From positions 11,295,501 through 11,359,500 of the forward strand of contig OY727093.1 in the NCBI GenBank assembly GCA_963402885.1: a DNA stretch of 64,000 bases. The letters are read 5' to 3'. Under the pieces are notes generated by a model. That model was not told the DNA's origin. It searched no databases and worked only from the letters and a program-made list of their open reading frames with translations. A program made the translations under genes and the position numbers. This document shows, in pieces, positions 51,201-62,085 of the stretch. Every line of letters begins with the position of its first letter. Within the stretch, counting starts at the first letter, position 1. This DNA comes from Antedon bifida (lineage: Eukaryota; Echinodermata; Crinoidea; Comatulida; Antedonidae).

Positions 51201-51355
51201 AAATTGGGGCTGTTACCATGGTTACGGGATCGTGAAAATTTGTTACCTAACATTTTTGGTATCCTAGCACCATAATAAAGTGAAATCAAGTGAAATCTCA
51301 CTTTGGGCATTAAAATCCTACGGAACCCCTATTTTCATACATGAGGAACCTGACT
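48283..51355. mobile_element. Large foldback element inserted in the satellite, ~3.07 kb
   Basis: Arms 48283-49057 and 50568-51355 are inverted copies (ends AGTCAGGGTCCTC and GAGGAACCTGACT). Each arm is itself made of degenerate ~165-bp modules with CATATCTCCATAAC, AAGATATTGGTATCAAAATA, ACCGGAAATG and TTGACCTTTGAC motifs. The 1.5-kb centre (49058-50567) has no recognisable protein; a SINE-like piece lies at 50405-50470. The satellite's TATAGTACAGGG resumes directly after the right end, so insertion into the palindrome is clear, although a clean target duplication is not. Confidence 0.8.
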
Positions 51356-52291
51356 AATAGTACAGGGATTTTTTTGAAAAAAAACCCAAATTTCGACCTT
51401 TTTTAAATCTAGTTAATATGCATTAATATTACTATATGTGAACGTACAGACCTGGATTTTACAAAAAATTGTTGAATTTGTTAATATCACAATTTGACAT
51501 GCACAGACAGACAAACTTTTAAAAAGGCATTTTGTATCCTTTTGTTTTTTGACACAAACAATAATTACTTGAGAACAAAAATATAGTAGTAACAGTAGTG
51601 ATTTAGCCTGGATTTATTCATTGCACATTATTATCTGTGAACACGAGGCCATGTTTTATATACACTAATGCTTTGTAAGTATTTCAGTTTTTGCGTATTA
51701 AAAGAGTGGATAATCTCTATAGTCCATTCTATCGAGCACAACACAGAACAGGGCAGACAGCCTAGTTACCGTGCATTCCTAGCAAATAGTATAGATAAAT
51801 ACACTTTTTAAGGAACAACATTTGGCATGGGACACATTAGCTAAACGATGTAAAGAGAACATACATATTTGGCACACATTTCACAGGATCTGCTTTGAAA
51901 TTTCCAAGCTTTTAGATGGTCATAAAGTAAAAAAACTAAACTTAAAGCTGCTCACAAAAGCTATTATGCATCCCTGACTAAAACACATGTAGAGTCTACA
52001 CAGTGTATGACCTACAGTACTTTATTAAACCTGTATCAGAAATCCTTAGCATTTTAGCAACGAGAAACCCACAACACTGACAACATTAATACTCCTACAA
52101 TACAAGTTTCAGACTCTGATATATTGTCATCAAATCTGTAAATTTGTAAATGCAGAAGATCATCTTCTAATAATACATTATAATAAATTATTGTACAAAA
52201 AGAAGAGCAAATTAAAGGGTGTCTGCATTTCTGCATCCTTTAGTATCTGACAACAGCACAAGTAGCATTTCAAACAATTAGACAATTTTAT
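51356..52291. other. Satellite remnant and CCT5 downstream region
   Basis: 51356-51450 is the continuation of the satellite. The remainder is unique AT-rich DNA leading to the 3' end of CCT5. No gene or RNA is recognised. Confidence 0.6.
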
Positions 52292-55200
52292 TTAATACTG
52301 TTCTGCTGGTGATCGGATGTCATCGATTTTAAGAATCATTCTGACCAACTGTGTGGCTAACTGAATCTGTTGCTTTTTGCCTATTAGAGTCTCTATAACA
52401 TGTTGTTCCTTCATATCTGCAACCAAACAATAAGTAAGATATTATTATTATTATTATTATTATTGAATGCAAGAAACTGTTATATATATAAAATGAACCT
52501 AAATCTAAGAAAGTACAATGATATATTTACAAGTGTAGCACCATAATCAGTATGCATGGGCGCATGGTAGGCTGCCCGACAATGGTTCTTGGTGCTTTAA
52601 TCTTGCATGACATATGGTCTAAACACACATTAAATAGCATGATTAGAAATCCTGTTTGTCATGCAGTCTCCATGATTTTAAAAAATACCTGTAACTATGT
52701 ATAAATATTGAATGATGATAGTGTCTTACCATTGGTACCACTGTTGAGGCAATCAATACCTAAACGTGGGTTGTTCTCTTTCAGCTGTTTAGATTTCACC
52801 TCTGACAGAGTGCGAATTGGGTGCAGGCCGCTGTTCTCGGCAAGGGCCATTGGAATGCTTTCCAAAGCGTCTGCAAATGCTCTCATTGCATACTGTTCAA
52901 TGCTGGATATCTAAAAAGAATATCAAAATTTGTGCTTACATGTGTATCAATCAATATTACTACTATTAACACTGTCTTACATACTAAATACAGTTCCTAA
53001 GATGAGTATCTGTTCAAGTGTAGCACCATAATCAGTATGCAGGGCGCATGATATGCTGCCCGACAATGGTTCTTGGTGCTTTAATCTTGCATGACATATG
53101 GTCTAAACACACATTAAATTGCATGATTAGAAATCCTGTTTGTCATGCCTACATATTTTCCAAATAGTATATTTCTTTAAAATGGTTTGTCTTTGTAAAT
53201 GTCCCCTTACATTGTCGGCTCTTTCGCTAACTGCTAGTGCACAAGCAATCTCCGCAGCTCCGCCACCATACACGATATGATTACTACGTACAAGGTTACG
53301 TGTAACACACAGAGCATCATGCAGCGCTCTTTTAGCTTCTTCTATAATCTGTAAGAAAATAGTACATTATTCATTATAAATTCAATTTGAATAAGAAACG
53401 AAATGTAAGATAATTATTTGCAGTAATGTTACAACCATATCAGTATGCAGGGTCTACGATATTAAGTTACCCGACAATGGTTCAGGTTGTTAATTGCTTT
53501 AGCATGAACTCTAGCCTGAAAAGTTACAAATTAACCAATCAGGAATTCCGATAGTCATGCAGATTTAATGTAAAACAAAAAAATGATCTCACCATTCTGT
53601 TTCCTCCTCTGATGAAGATGGTAACAGCTTTAGTATTCGGACAGTCTTCTATGACAAGCATGTGGTCTTTAGTTGTGCCAAACGACAACTCTCTTACGGT
53701 GCCAGCTGTGCCAAGCTTCTCTGCCGTTAACTCTTGGAATCTGGGTACGATCCTTCCACCGGTTGCAATGGCAATTAACTGTAATTAATATTTATACAAG
53801 TGAACAAATATATTCATACAATTACGTATTGAAACAAGAAAAATCAGAGTTGTAACTATTATTACAGTCATATCAGTATGCAGGGCCTATGATAAATGAC
53901 CCGACAATGGTTCAGACTGTTGGTTGCTTTAGCATGAACTCTAGCCTGAAAAGTTATAGATTAACCAATCAGGAATTCCGATAGCCATGCGGAATCTTGA
54001 TTTACCTTTGTAATAAACTGGAGACATGTAAATTTTACACATATCAAAGTTTATGTGACAACAAAATGTGATGTGCCCATATATGGACACGATGATGTCT
54101 TATTTACTACCATATTTGGGCAAAATTTTTTTTTTATAGTGTAGACAGAGCTTTACACTGGGCCAGTGCTATTACGACAACAATATTTTGGTATCACTAA
54201 TTACCTCAATCTCTGGTCCTCCAACCCATCGTACAGCAGGTAGTTCATTCTGTAACAGTAAATGATTGGCTTCATCATCAAATCCCCATTGACAAATTGC
54301 TAGGTTAGCTCCAGTGTCCTTCACTTGTTTGATCATCTCTGTAAACTTCTCTTTCTCGTAAGCCTGTAGCTTTTTGTAGTCTTCAACAGACTTGATGTCC
54401 AGTTTGTGCGTCGTCTTTGGTTTCGGTGGCTCAAAAGGACACGTCAAAATGGCCATCTTTGCATCCTTGATTTCCTAAAGTGAAAAGCCATGCAAAGTTT
54501 TAATTGAATTTAATTTTTAATATTTTCAGTCATAATTCCACTGGATTGATTAATATTCAAGGCACTTCTTGATGTAGCACCATAATCAGTATGCAGGGCG
54601 CATGGTAGGCTGCCCGACAATGGTTCTTGGTGCTTTAATCTTGCATGACATATGGTCTAAACACACATTAAATAGCATTCTTAGAAATCCTGTTTGTCAT
54701 GCCCAATAAATATAGCTTAATAACAGGTGTCTAAACAACATGAAATGAGGTATGTCTTACTTTTGGCATCTGTGGGTGGCTGAAATCTTTATCAACTACT
54801 ACTCCCTTCACCAACATTGTGTCTTCCAGTTTTCCTCCTACTTTGCCATCAACCTTGATCAGTTCAAAATCAACATCTTTTCTTTCAAAGTCTGCGACAG
54901 ACATGATTGCTTTTACAGCAATTTCTGCCATCTGCTTATGACAACGATTGATACTGTAGGACAGGGACAGAATATACTTTAAAGTGAATAATGTATTTAC
55001 TTTGATTTAAACAACATTACACAATGAATTGTTAAAAGTGTAGCACCATAATCAGTATGCATGGGCGCATGGTAGGCTGCCCGACAATGGTTCTTGGTGC
55101 TTTAATCTTGCATGACATATGGTCTAAACACACATTTTATAGCATGATTAGAAATCCTGTTTGTCATGCACTTCAAGTAAATCTATTAATGGACTACACT

Positions 55201-56910
55201 AGAACCCTAGTAAACAAAACGTCCCCTCAATAGGGGTGTCACTTAAATATAGGTTCTACTATATAATTATTAAGACTCCCATACTTACATTTTAGACCCT
55301 AGTGTTGTCATCGCCACTTTCACTAGTGGTTCTATGTTATCCTTACTAACTTCAAAGCTTTCAGCTATCTTGTCCAGCCTGGCACTGGCAATTTGAGATG
55401 CTAATTCGTAACCATCTGCGATGCGAATTGGGTGAATGCCACGATCTAAAAGTTGCTCAGCTTGTTCAAGTAAAGATCCAGCCAACACTTTAAACATTAG
55501 ATAACAAATACTTGTTAATTGGAAAATATTAACAAAAATAATGGTAAAAATAGATGGTGGTGAAATTGAGAATATGTGAGTTTATCGTTTTTCTTTGTAA
55601 ATAAAATCATCATCCTCACCTACAACTCCTGTTGTGCCATCACCAATTTCATCATCTTGTGATTTGGAAAGTTCCACCATCAACTTTGCTATTTGATGCT
55701 GTACATCCATTTGTCCAAGAATAGTGGCACCATCGTTTGTGACTGTTACATCACCATCAGGACTGACTATTAATTTGTCCAAACCTAGATATTAAGAGAA
55801 AATACCTGATAATAACCTCTGGTAAAAAGTAATTTATACTGTAGAAGAAATTTGCTTAATTAATTAACAATGAAAATATTTATTATCAATCAGATCAACT
55901 TCTTTCTATTGTTCTCACCATTTGGTCCGAGTGATGTTTTTAAAGTGTTTGCTACAGCTTTTGCTGCCATGATATGCGACTGAAAAAAACAAAGAGAAAA
56001 TTAATCAAGCATAACATTATTTAGTGCACAGCTGATATACTGTGTAGCTGCCTATGTATGTGGTCAAACCATATCGTTTAAAAGTAGAACAGTAAAATAC
56101 AAGTGCAATATTTAATTGATATTAAGTTAACATTGAATTCAATAGCTCTCTCGTGAATCCCCTTCATATCTCTCTGACCTTCTTCCTCTTCACATACCTT
56201 CCCGTCTCCTTTCCATTCCGACTTTTAACACAACGTATGGCTTAATTAAGGAAGTTAAGCACCTTCACTTCTGCTTCCTCTCGCTTATGGAATAACCTAC
56301 CTGCCTCTCTACTAGATCATGTTGATGGTCGTCTACTTTCATCTTTAAATCTGCCTTGAAAACTCATCTTTTTCTTTCAGATTGAGCTCTCTCATACCTT
56401 TTTGATCACTTACTGCTGGAATTGGCGCGTTACAAATTCGTACTAGGCCTATTATTATTATTAATAGGCCTACCCTAGGCCCTAGCTAGCCTTTCTTCTC
56501 CATCTACTCTAGGCCTCTTGAGCCTGGATTAGCCTTTTTAGCCTAACTAAAAGCCTTTAGCCTAATTAATAGGTATTACTATAGGCCTACCCTACCCTAG
56601 CCAGCAGTGTAGTGAGTATCTATCTAGGCTAGCCTATCTTTTTAATAAGGTAGCCCTAGCCTACTCATAATTAGCCATTAGTCTACTCCGAATTTTGTTA
56701 TAACAAATAAACAATTGCTGGCCTAGGCATGGCCCATATCATTAGCTCCTACATTAGCCTAGATCACCAGTCATGACTGCAGCCCATATAGCCGTTAGCT
56801 ACCTTGTGTGCATCAATTCCAGATAGTCGTGTCTTGGATTCTTGATCTCTGATGATAATAAACGGTCTGCCATATTCATCAAATGCCAGTGAACCCATAG
56901 ATCCACTCAT
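52292..56910 (-). CDS. CCT5: CCT5, T-complex protein 1 subunit epsilon
   Basis: Ten coding exons read leftwards: 56910-56803, 55979-55919, 55784-55620, 55487-55289, 54953-54761, 54474-54205, 53778-53593, 53348-53211, 52910-52730, 52416-52292. All are GT-AG and phase-consistent, giving 541 residues, the same length as human CCT5. It starts [20 protein letters not shown]. Group II chaperonin motifs are intact: [19 protein letters not shown] (catalytic aspartate in GDGTT), [16 protein letters not shown], the epsilon-specific [17 protein letters not shown] and [26 protein letters not shown] and [11 protein letters not shown]. It is one of eight subunits of the cytosolic TRiC ring folding actin, tubulin and other proteins. 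Six of its nine introns host H/ACA snoRNAs, so it is also a snoRNA host gene. It is head to head with the SPMIP11-like gene; TTCTAGAA, a heat-shock-factor-type half-site pair, lies at 57001-57008. Confidence 0.98.
52531..52665 (-). ncRNA. H/ACA snoRNA, type A (CCT5 intron 9)
   Basis: The 5' hairpin closes GCATGACA with TGTCATGC. The H box AGATTA (ANANNA) follows. The 3' hairpin closes AGCACCA with TGGTGCT, and ACA (52536-52534) is three nt from the predicted 3' end. The 3' pocket strands GAACCAT and CTGAT fit 18S rRNA. The 3' end is about 115 nt before the splice acceptor. Confidence 0.88.
53016..53148 (-). ncRNA. H/ACA snoRNA, type A (CCT5 intron 8)
   Basis: Nearly identical to the intron 9 copy, with the same stems, H box AGATTA and ACA box (53021-53019). 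It lies about 105 nt before the acceptor. It lacks one G in the terminal loop region (TGCAGGGCGCATGA in plus sense), away from the pocket. Confidence 0.88.
53424..53560 (-). ncRNA. H/ACA snoRNA, type B (CCT5 intron 7)
   Basis: The 5' hairpin (closing GCATGA/TCATGC) has a sequence unrelated to type A. The H box is AAAGCA. The 3' hairpin closes ACAACC with GGTTGT and has upper stem GGGT/ACCC, changed in both strands relative to type A. The pocket GAACCAT...CTGAT is conserved. ACA is at 53429-53427. Confidence 0.87.
53857..53990 (-). ncRNA. H/ACA snoRNA, type B with AUA box (CCT5 intron 6)
   Basis: Like the intron 7 copy, but the 3' hairpin base is ACAGTC with GACTGT, a two-strand compensatory change. 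The H box AAAGCA and the pocket are kept. The box at the ACA position reads ATA (53862-53860), a tolerated but less common variant, so processing efficiency could differ. Confidence 0.82.
54042..54152. mobile_element. Harbinger-like MITE, 5'-degenerate
   Basis: The right end TATAGTGTAGACAGAGCT is followed by TTA. The interior has TGATGTGCCCATATATGGAC. It lies in CCT5 intron 6, between the splice donor side and the snoRNA. Confidence 0.7.
54570..54702 (-). ncRNA. H/ACA snoRNA, type A (CCT5 intron 5)
   Basis: Type A stems, H box AGATTA and ACA (54575-54573). One change in the 5' hairpin apex (AGAATGC in place of ATCATGC) leaves the closing stem and pocket intact. It lies about 95 nt upstream of the acceptor. 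Confidence 0.87.
55036..55169 (-). ncRNA. H/ACA snoRNA, type A (CCT5 intron 4)
   Basis: Type A copy with intact H box, ACA (55041-55039) and 18S-complementary pocket. It lies about 82 nt upstream of the acceptor and is the first snoRNA in transcript order. A short pogo-like fragment (55199-55260) lies just upstream of it. Confidence 0.88.
56120..56465 (+). mobile_element. 5'-truncated CR1/L2-type retrotransposon 3' end
   Basis: Conceptual translation includes [19 protein letters not shown] and, after a frameshift, [10 protein letters not shown], the C-terminal signature of CR1/L2 ORF2. It is followed by a tail GGCGCGTTACAAATTCG and (ATT)n. It is antisense within CCT5 intron 1 and cannot be active. 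Confidence 0.65.
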
Positions 56911-57414
56911 TTTGGTTTTAAATGTGTTAAATTCTTGAAAGAAATGAGAATAAAGCTATACGATTACAACGGATTTTATACTTCGTTCTTCTAAAATTCC
57001 TTCTAGAATCCTCCACACACACGACGACCGACCAACCCCATGCACTCGGTGCAGTTACGGGTCACTGGGTTTCTAGTTGAGATGGACATGCGTACAAAAT
57101 ATTTAAATACAGAACCTTGCTGGTAAAAAAAGTGATTATATCTTAATTTTTCTTTTACTTTTTCTTTTTAAGTAAATTTTAAAATTATTTTTATTGATTG
57201 TTTTATATACTAGGTGGTAAAAGTAATTGGGATAATTTTTAGATTAATGTTGGTGATTAGAATTTTTTTTCAGACTGAATAGGTCATATAGAAGTTACCG
57301 TGGGAACCATAGACGCAATTAAATCACTTCCTGTTTCGATTTGTAAACAAACGCTGCATGCTGCAGAGAGCACACACAGCTTTTATTATCCAATTTCCTA
57401 CCTTTTCTCCGAAA
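56911..57414. promoter_or_regulatory. Bidirectional promoter region CCT5 / SPMIP11-like
   Basis: The two start codons are 504 bp apart on opposite strands. A near X-box (RFX-type) GTTACCGTGGGAAC at 57294-57307, about 110 bp before the SPMIP11 ATG, matches GTNRCC-N-RGYAAC at all but one position, as expected for a ciliary gene. TTCTAGAA at 57001-57008 resembles an HSF site on the CCT5 side. Both are motif matches only. Confidence 0.5.
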
Positions 57415-58260
57415 ATGTCTTTCTTCAATGTGACTGCTTTGGGCTACCAGGATCCTATTAGAGCTCAAGCTCTCAATCCTAATCCAGAATACTCGTACAG
57501 TCTCGTGCATAAAATCCCAGACAATTCATACGTATCGTTTAGGCCACCGACTTCGCGTTTACCACCAATCAACATGGATCAGCATAACAAAGTCGTCCAA
57601 CCTGGCGATTATTCAGAACACAAGGGGTCATACGTGGAATACACAAGACGGCTAACTAAGCATACAAGAACACAAAATGGTATGTATGGCCCGGGGGTAA
57701 GGGCCTATTATGCCTGGGTCTAGAATAGGTTATGAAGTAACACTAACAGAATAAAATGTTGTTTGTAATGTAAGTCTAGGCCTAGGCCTAGGCCTCTATT
57801 CAATATTCTATTCTGATTTTCCGTTTTACTTTTTTTTAGCACCAAATGATCTGTATAGAAATCCTTTAACATCTGCTCAAGGACATGGATGGTGGGATAA
57901 AAAAGACAACATAGAAAAACGAGAACCATGGACACACGTACCTCGACATCGGCATGTTAATAGTGAGATGACAAGGTAATTACTAGCCTAGACTAGTATT
58001 AATATTATTTATTATGCAACAAATGGTTTAAATAAATTCAATAATTATACAATAAATTAAAGCTATGAAATAACATTAACAATAGGCATAGTTTTTAACA
58101 AGTATGTAATGTAAGATTAAGTTGAATGTAAAGATACCTTTTTGAACATAGGCCCTAATAATAATTTGTCATGATAAATTTAAGTATAATTTTTGTCTGT
58201 CTTCTTTACAGCTTTGTGAATGAAATGGCGATTACCAACAGGGAATTTTCCTTATTTTGA
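57415..58260 (+). CDS. SPMIP11: SPMIP11/TEX49-like sperm microtubule inner protein
   Basis: Three exons (57415-57679, 57840-57975, 58212-58260), GT-AG and in phase, encode 149 residues, close to mammalian TEX49. It begins MSFFNVTALGYQDP, resembling the MAFFNLxxLGYQ start of TEX49, so the internal ATG at 57415 is preferred over the in-frame ATG at 57358. The C-terminal half (NPLTSAQGHGWWDKK, PWTHVPRHRHVNSEMTSF, TNREFSLF) follows the family pattern LTxAQxxxWW...PWxxxPRHxxxxSxMTxF...FSLY. Members bind inside doublet microtubules of sperm flagella. It has no transmembrane segment or enzyme motif. Recognition is from memory of the family and should be confirmed by alignment. Confidence 0.75.
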
Positions 58261-58519
58261 ATTAAAGGTGCTGGGTATGCTGCCCTCTGTAATCACAAGT
58301 AGTTACCAAAGAATTTTTGTAATCACTGCTTTCAATTTTTAAAAAAAAAAAGATCCATTAGATATTTTTATACCCATTTATGCCAGTAACCATAGTTTCC
58401 TTGCAAACATTTGTAGTAGTAATAATGCAATGCATATAGAGCATTGTAAACTCATGTTGAATTAAAAAAAAACTAAATATATAAATACACTAGTAATTCT
58501 TTTGTTTTTGCATTAATTA

Positions 58520-58857
58520 TGCACTTGTCAATTGTATGACCCACTATACGACCCCCGGGAGAGGTGCGTCATGGGTGCGTCATTTACAAATAATTACTGA
58601 CGCAGGGGTGCGTCAAAAAACCTAGATGGTACGTCACATCAATGAACAAGGTGTGTCAATGTCTGTCACTTTACCACCCACCATATCATAAACAACATGG
58701 TAACAGTGCGTCAAAATGGGTGCGTCATGGTCACCTAAAGGTAAGTCACATTTTTGACGCACGGGTGCGTCATGGTATTCAATGGTATGACGCACATCGG
58801 ACAAATGACGCACCTCTCCCGGGGGTCGTATAGTGAGTCATACAATTGACAAGTGCA
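58520..58857. mobile_element. Palindromic Harbinger-like MITE, 338 bp
   Basis: Inverted ends TGCACTTGTCAATTGTATGA are followed inward by CTATACGACCCCCGGGAGAG and its complement, about 70 bp per arm. TTA flanks both sides (58517-58519, 58858-58860). The interior contains many copies of GGGTGCGTCA/TGACGCAC in both orientations. It lies 260 bp downstream of the SPMIP11 stop. Confidence 0.85.
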
Positions 58858-58860
58858 TTA

Positions 58861-60834
58861 TGTCTTCATTAAAGATTAAATCTTAAGATAGGCCAACCAT
58901 GGAGTTCCATGGGCCAACAATGTCAACTTGGAACCATTTGTGCATGAGAGTTTATGTCAACTTTCGAGAAACTGTAAAGATTCAGTGTGCGGAAAGAGGA
59001 ACCAGTGTGTTGAAAGAGGAACCACTGTGCACGAGTGCTAATGTTGACATTAAACTGATCGGGGTTATCCATACCGCATGTATTCATATTCATTTATTGT
59101 CCAGAAAACATAATTAACAAGTATACATGATGGATAACAATACAAAAACCCACAACACCATTCTGGCGGATTGTCAAAAAGTAATAAAAAATATCGCTAG
59201 AACAGACTCTCCTAATATAGTAGGGCGGCCAATGTGAGCTTTTTCATCATGGAGGGCATTTTCTGTTAATAGCAGGCAACCATGTGGAATATATCCCTTA
59301 TGGGATGACAAAAAAGATAGGGGTGGATGCCGCTCTCAAATTTCAGGTCAAAGGTCATTTTCAAGGTTATAAGGTCAAATATTGTAAAATAGAGGTTTAA
59401 GCTGTTTTCAACAACATATAAGCTAATTAAAAGAAATGTAACCATTATTGGATCATTATTGACATATTGCTGTAGATGGTGAAGTTCATCAATTTTTCAA
59501 CTTACAAGTTTAAAGGTCATTTTCAAGGTCATAAGGTCAAATAGAGCACAGACCTGTTAATTATCGGTATTAATAATTGAAATAAATATAATTTTCATGA
59601 TAGCCTGGGGCTGATGGTTATAGTGTGGTGTCAAAAAGACCAGAATTGTACTGGGAAGATTTTAAACTTTTTGAGTCACTCCTGGAAGGTGTTCAAGGAA
59701 TGGAGAGGATGAGTCCTAAAGTATCAAAATAACCGAAATTGGAGGCCAACTGGAACGTCTTAAATTTCATTTAAAAACGGTCACAGAGGGTTTGTGGGTT
59801 GGGAGTAATGGGCGGCATGGGCACATGCCAATATTCGAAATGTTTCTGTTATGGAAGGAGGTAACGCTCTGAGGTGGGTATTTCTTCAAGCACTGATATA
59901 TAATGCCTACTGGCCATCTGGGTAACGGCAAACGATTGAATCACAACCACATATGCATGCTTTCTGTAACAACTTCATCGGCTCTTTAGTTTACATACAC
60001 ATGTAACAAGTTCCAAACTGACAACTGGGTTAGGGGCTTCCAAACGACCCGATTCATTTAGGCCACATACTGATCTCTGCCTGATAGTTGGCTCGTATGT
60101 TTAGGTTCTATGATGTCTGTATTCACCATAGGTGAGTTTTTTTAATTTTAATTGTTTCCCGAAGTAGAAATACAGGTACTTAAATATTTATTGAGTGAAG
60201 TGAAATACTTAATATTTAAGGGAAATATATATCACTAGTGTTAATGGTATATGGTCACTGAGTCTAGATGGAGGTAGCACCAAAGAGTAGTCTGTTATTA
60301 TACAGTTATCTGCTCAAGAGTACCATATATTTGGCAATATTAAACTTTAGTGTACACTGTACGTGGAAAGTCTTAATCTTAATCAATTCCATTTACAAGG
60401 AGTGGATGCGTTACAAATGATTTCCAGTATGACCTCTTCCCATAACCAGCAAATAATGACGTGCTGCAACCTGTAATGGCATGCAAGCTGGTTAGATTAT
60501 TCTTAATAGGTTTTCAACCACTCACTTTATTGTTCACTATACCAGACATCGTCCATACTTGTGAAGGCTACTTTCAACTTTCATGTATGATTGCAAGCTC
60601 TTTGTTATTGACATAAAGAATGTCTAAAACATTTGTGATATTTGTTCTCCTCCAAACCGATGAGTGTGGCCCAAAACACATACGGAAGTACAGATTAGTA
60701 CATTGGGACTATCCTTTCAATCGGGTCACTGCTTTTATCCACCCTTTCCAATGTAATAATCAAATATAGTCCAAGAGCATTAGTTCATAAGTATAGGCAG
60801 ACCCGGAAATTTCTGGTAACAAGCTAATTTTTTC
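58861..60834. other. Intergenic DNA with AGGTCA-containing repeat
   Basis: No gene is recognised. Two copies of a ~165-bp degenerate unit containing AAAGGTCATTTTCAAGGT and ATAAGGTCAAATA occur at about 59351 and 59512. The first includes a perfect direct repeat AGGTCA-A-AGGTCA at 59345-59357. Confidence 0.5.
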
Positions 60835-61654
60835 AGGAAAGGTCGAGAATTGGAACATCATACTAAAAGTCCTGAAAAATCCTCCTTGTGCTCTCCGAGA
60901 AATCCAAGATGGCGTCCAAAATGGCTGCCATTTTAAATTGGTCTATAACTTTGTAACCGCTTGTCGTAGAGTATCGATTTTGGTGTCAAATAGTTCACAA
61001 TATATACATTCCTATTTGCTCTAACAGAAAATTTTGTCAAAAAATGGCTGCTACTACAGTTTCTGGCAGTTTGACCTTTGACCTGGTCTTATCATATCTC
61101 GGTAATGGCTTGTCATAGAGAATTAAGATTAGGCCCAAATTGTTCAGAACATGCATATTTTTATTTGGTTTAATGAAATATTTTATCCCAAAATGACCGG
61201 AAGTGAGGTTATTGACCTCTTATTGACCTATTCATATCTCTTTACCGTATCTCAAGAAATATTTGTCGTAGAGCATTACTTTTGGTCATATTGTTTGGAA
61301 CATATACATTTCTATTTAGTCTAATACAACAGTTTGCCCTCAAATGCTCGGAAGTAAGTTAATTTATTGAAAACTTAAAAAATCAAAGAGCTACATAGGC
61401 AGAGGATATGAATACTGTAGAAAAAATCTAAATCAAAGTTTTAACTCAGGTCTTAAAACATGTTTTGGGCATAGCACATCATCAGGTAAAGTGAATTGTT
61501 ACAAAAAGAAAATATAAAGTCAATAAATTACAAAGAATAACTGTCAGTGGCTAATCAAAGTTGGTTAAGTAAACAAAAGACAATTGGCAAATACCTATGT
61601 ACACAGCACATCCGACCATTTATATGCAATTTTGAGTTTCGTGCAAACGCGACT

Positions 61655-62085
61655 CTATTGCTCACTATGTCGGTCGGTAAACACTAACTGTACTCATATT
61701 CATATTTTTTCGTTATTTTGACACTGGATATTAATACTACAAATATAAATGTTTTTAAACATTTTTCAACATTTTTTTACCTTTCAGCAATTTCAGTTGG
61801 TTGGTCAGTCGGTAAACACTAACTCACATTCATATTTTTTTGTTATTTTGACACTGGATATTAATACTTGGAGGCAAATATAAATGTTTTTACAAATTTT
61901 TTTACATTTTCAGCAATTTCGGTTATTCGGTCAGTTGGTAAACACTAACCCATATTCATATTTTTTCGTTATTTTGACACTGGATATATTATTTAATACT
62001 TGGAGGAAATGTTTTTAAAATGTGAACTTTTTTAAACATTTTCAGCAATTTAAGTTGGTCGGTCAGTAAACATTAACTCAAATTT
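61655..62085. repeat. ~120-bp tandem repeat, about 3.5 copies
   Basis: Units share GGTAAACACTAACTCA, TTCGTTATTTTGACACTGGA and TTTTCAGCAATTTCAGTTGG. They lie in the centre of the right-hand foldback element and vary by small indels. Confidence 0.85.

Noticed and set aside
52531-55169. Dispersed SINE as an explanation for the repeated intronic sequence in CCT5
   Set aside because: All copies are in host sense, at similar distance from the acceptor, lack A/T-rich tails and target duplications, and show paired stem changes with an invariant pocket.
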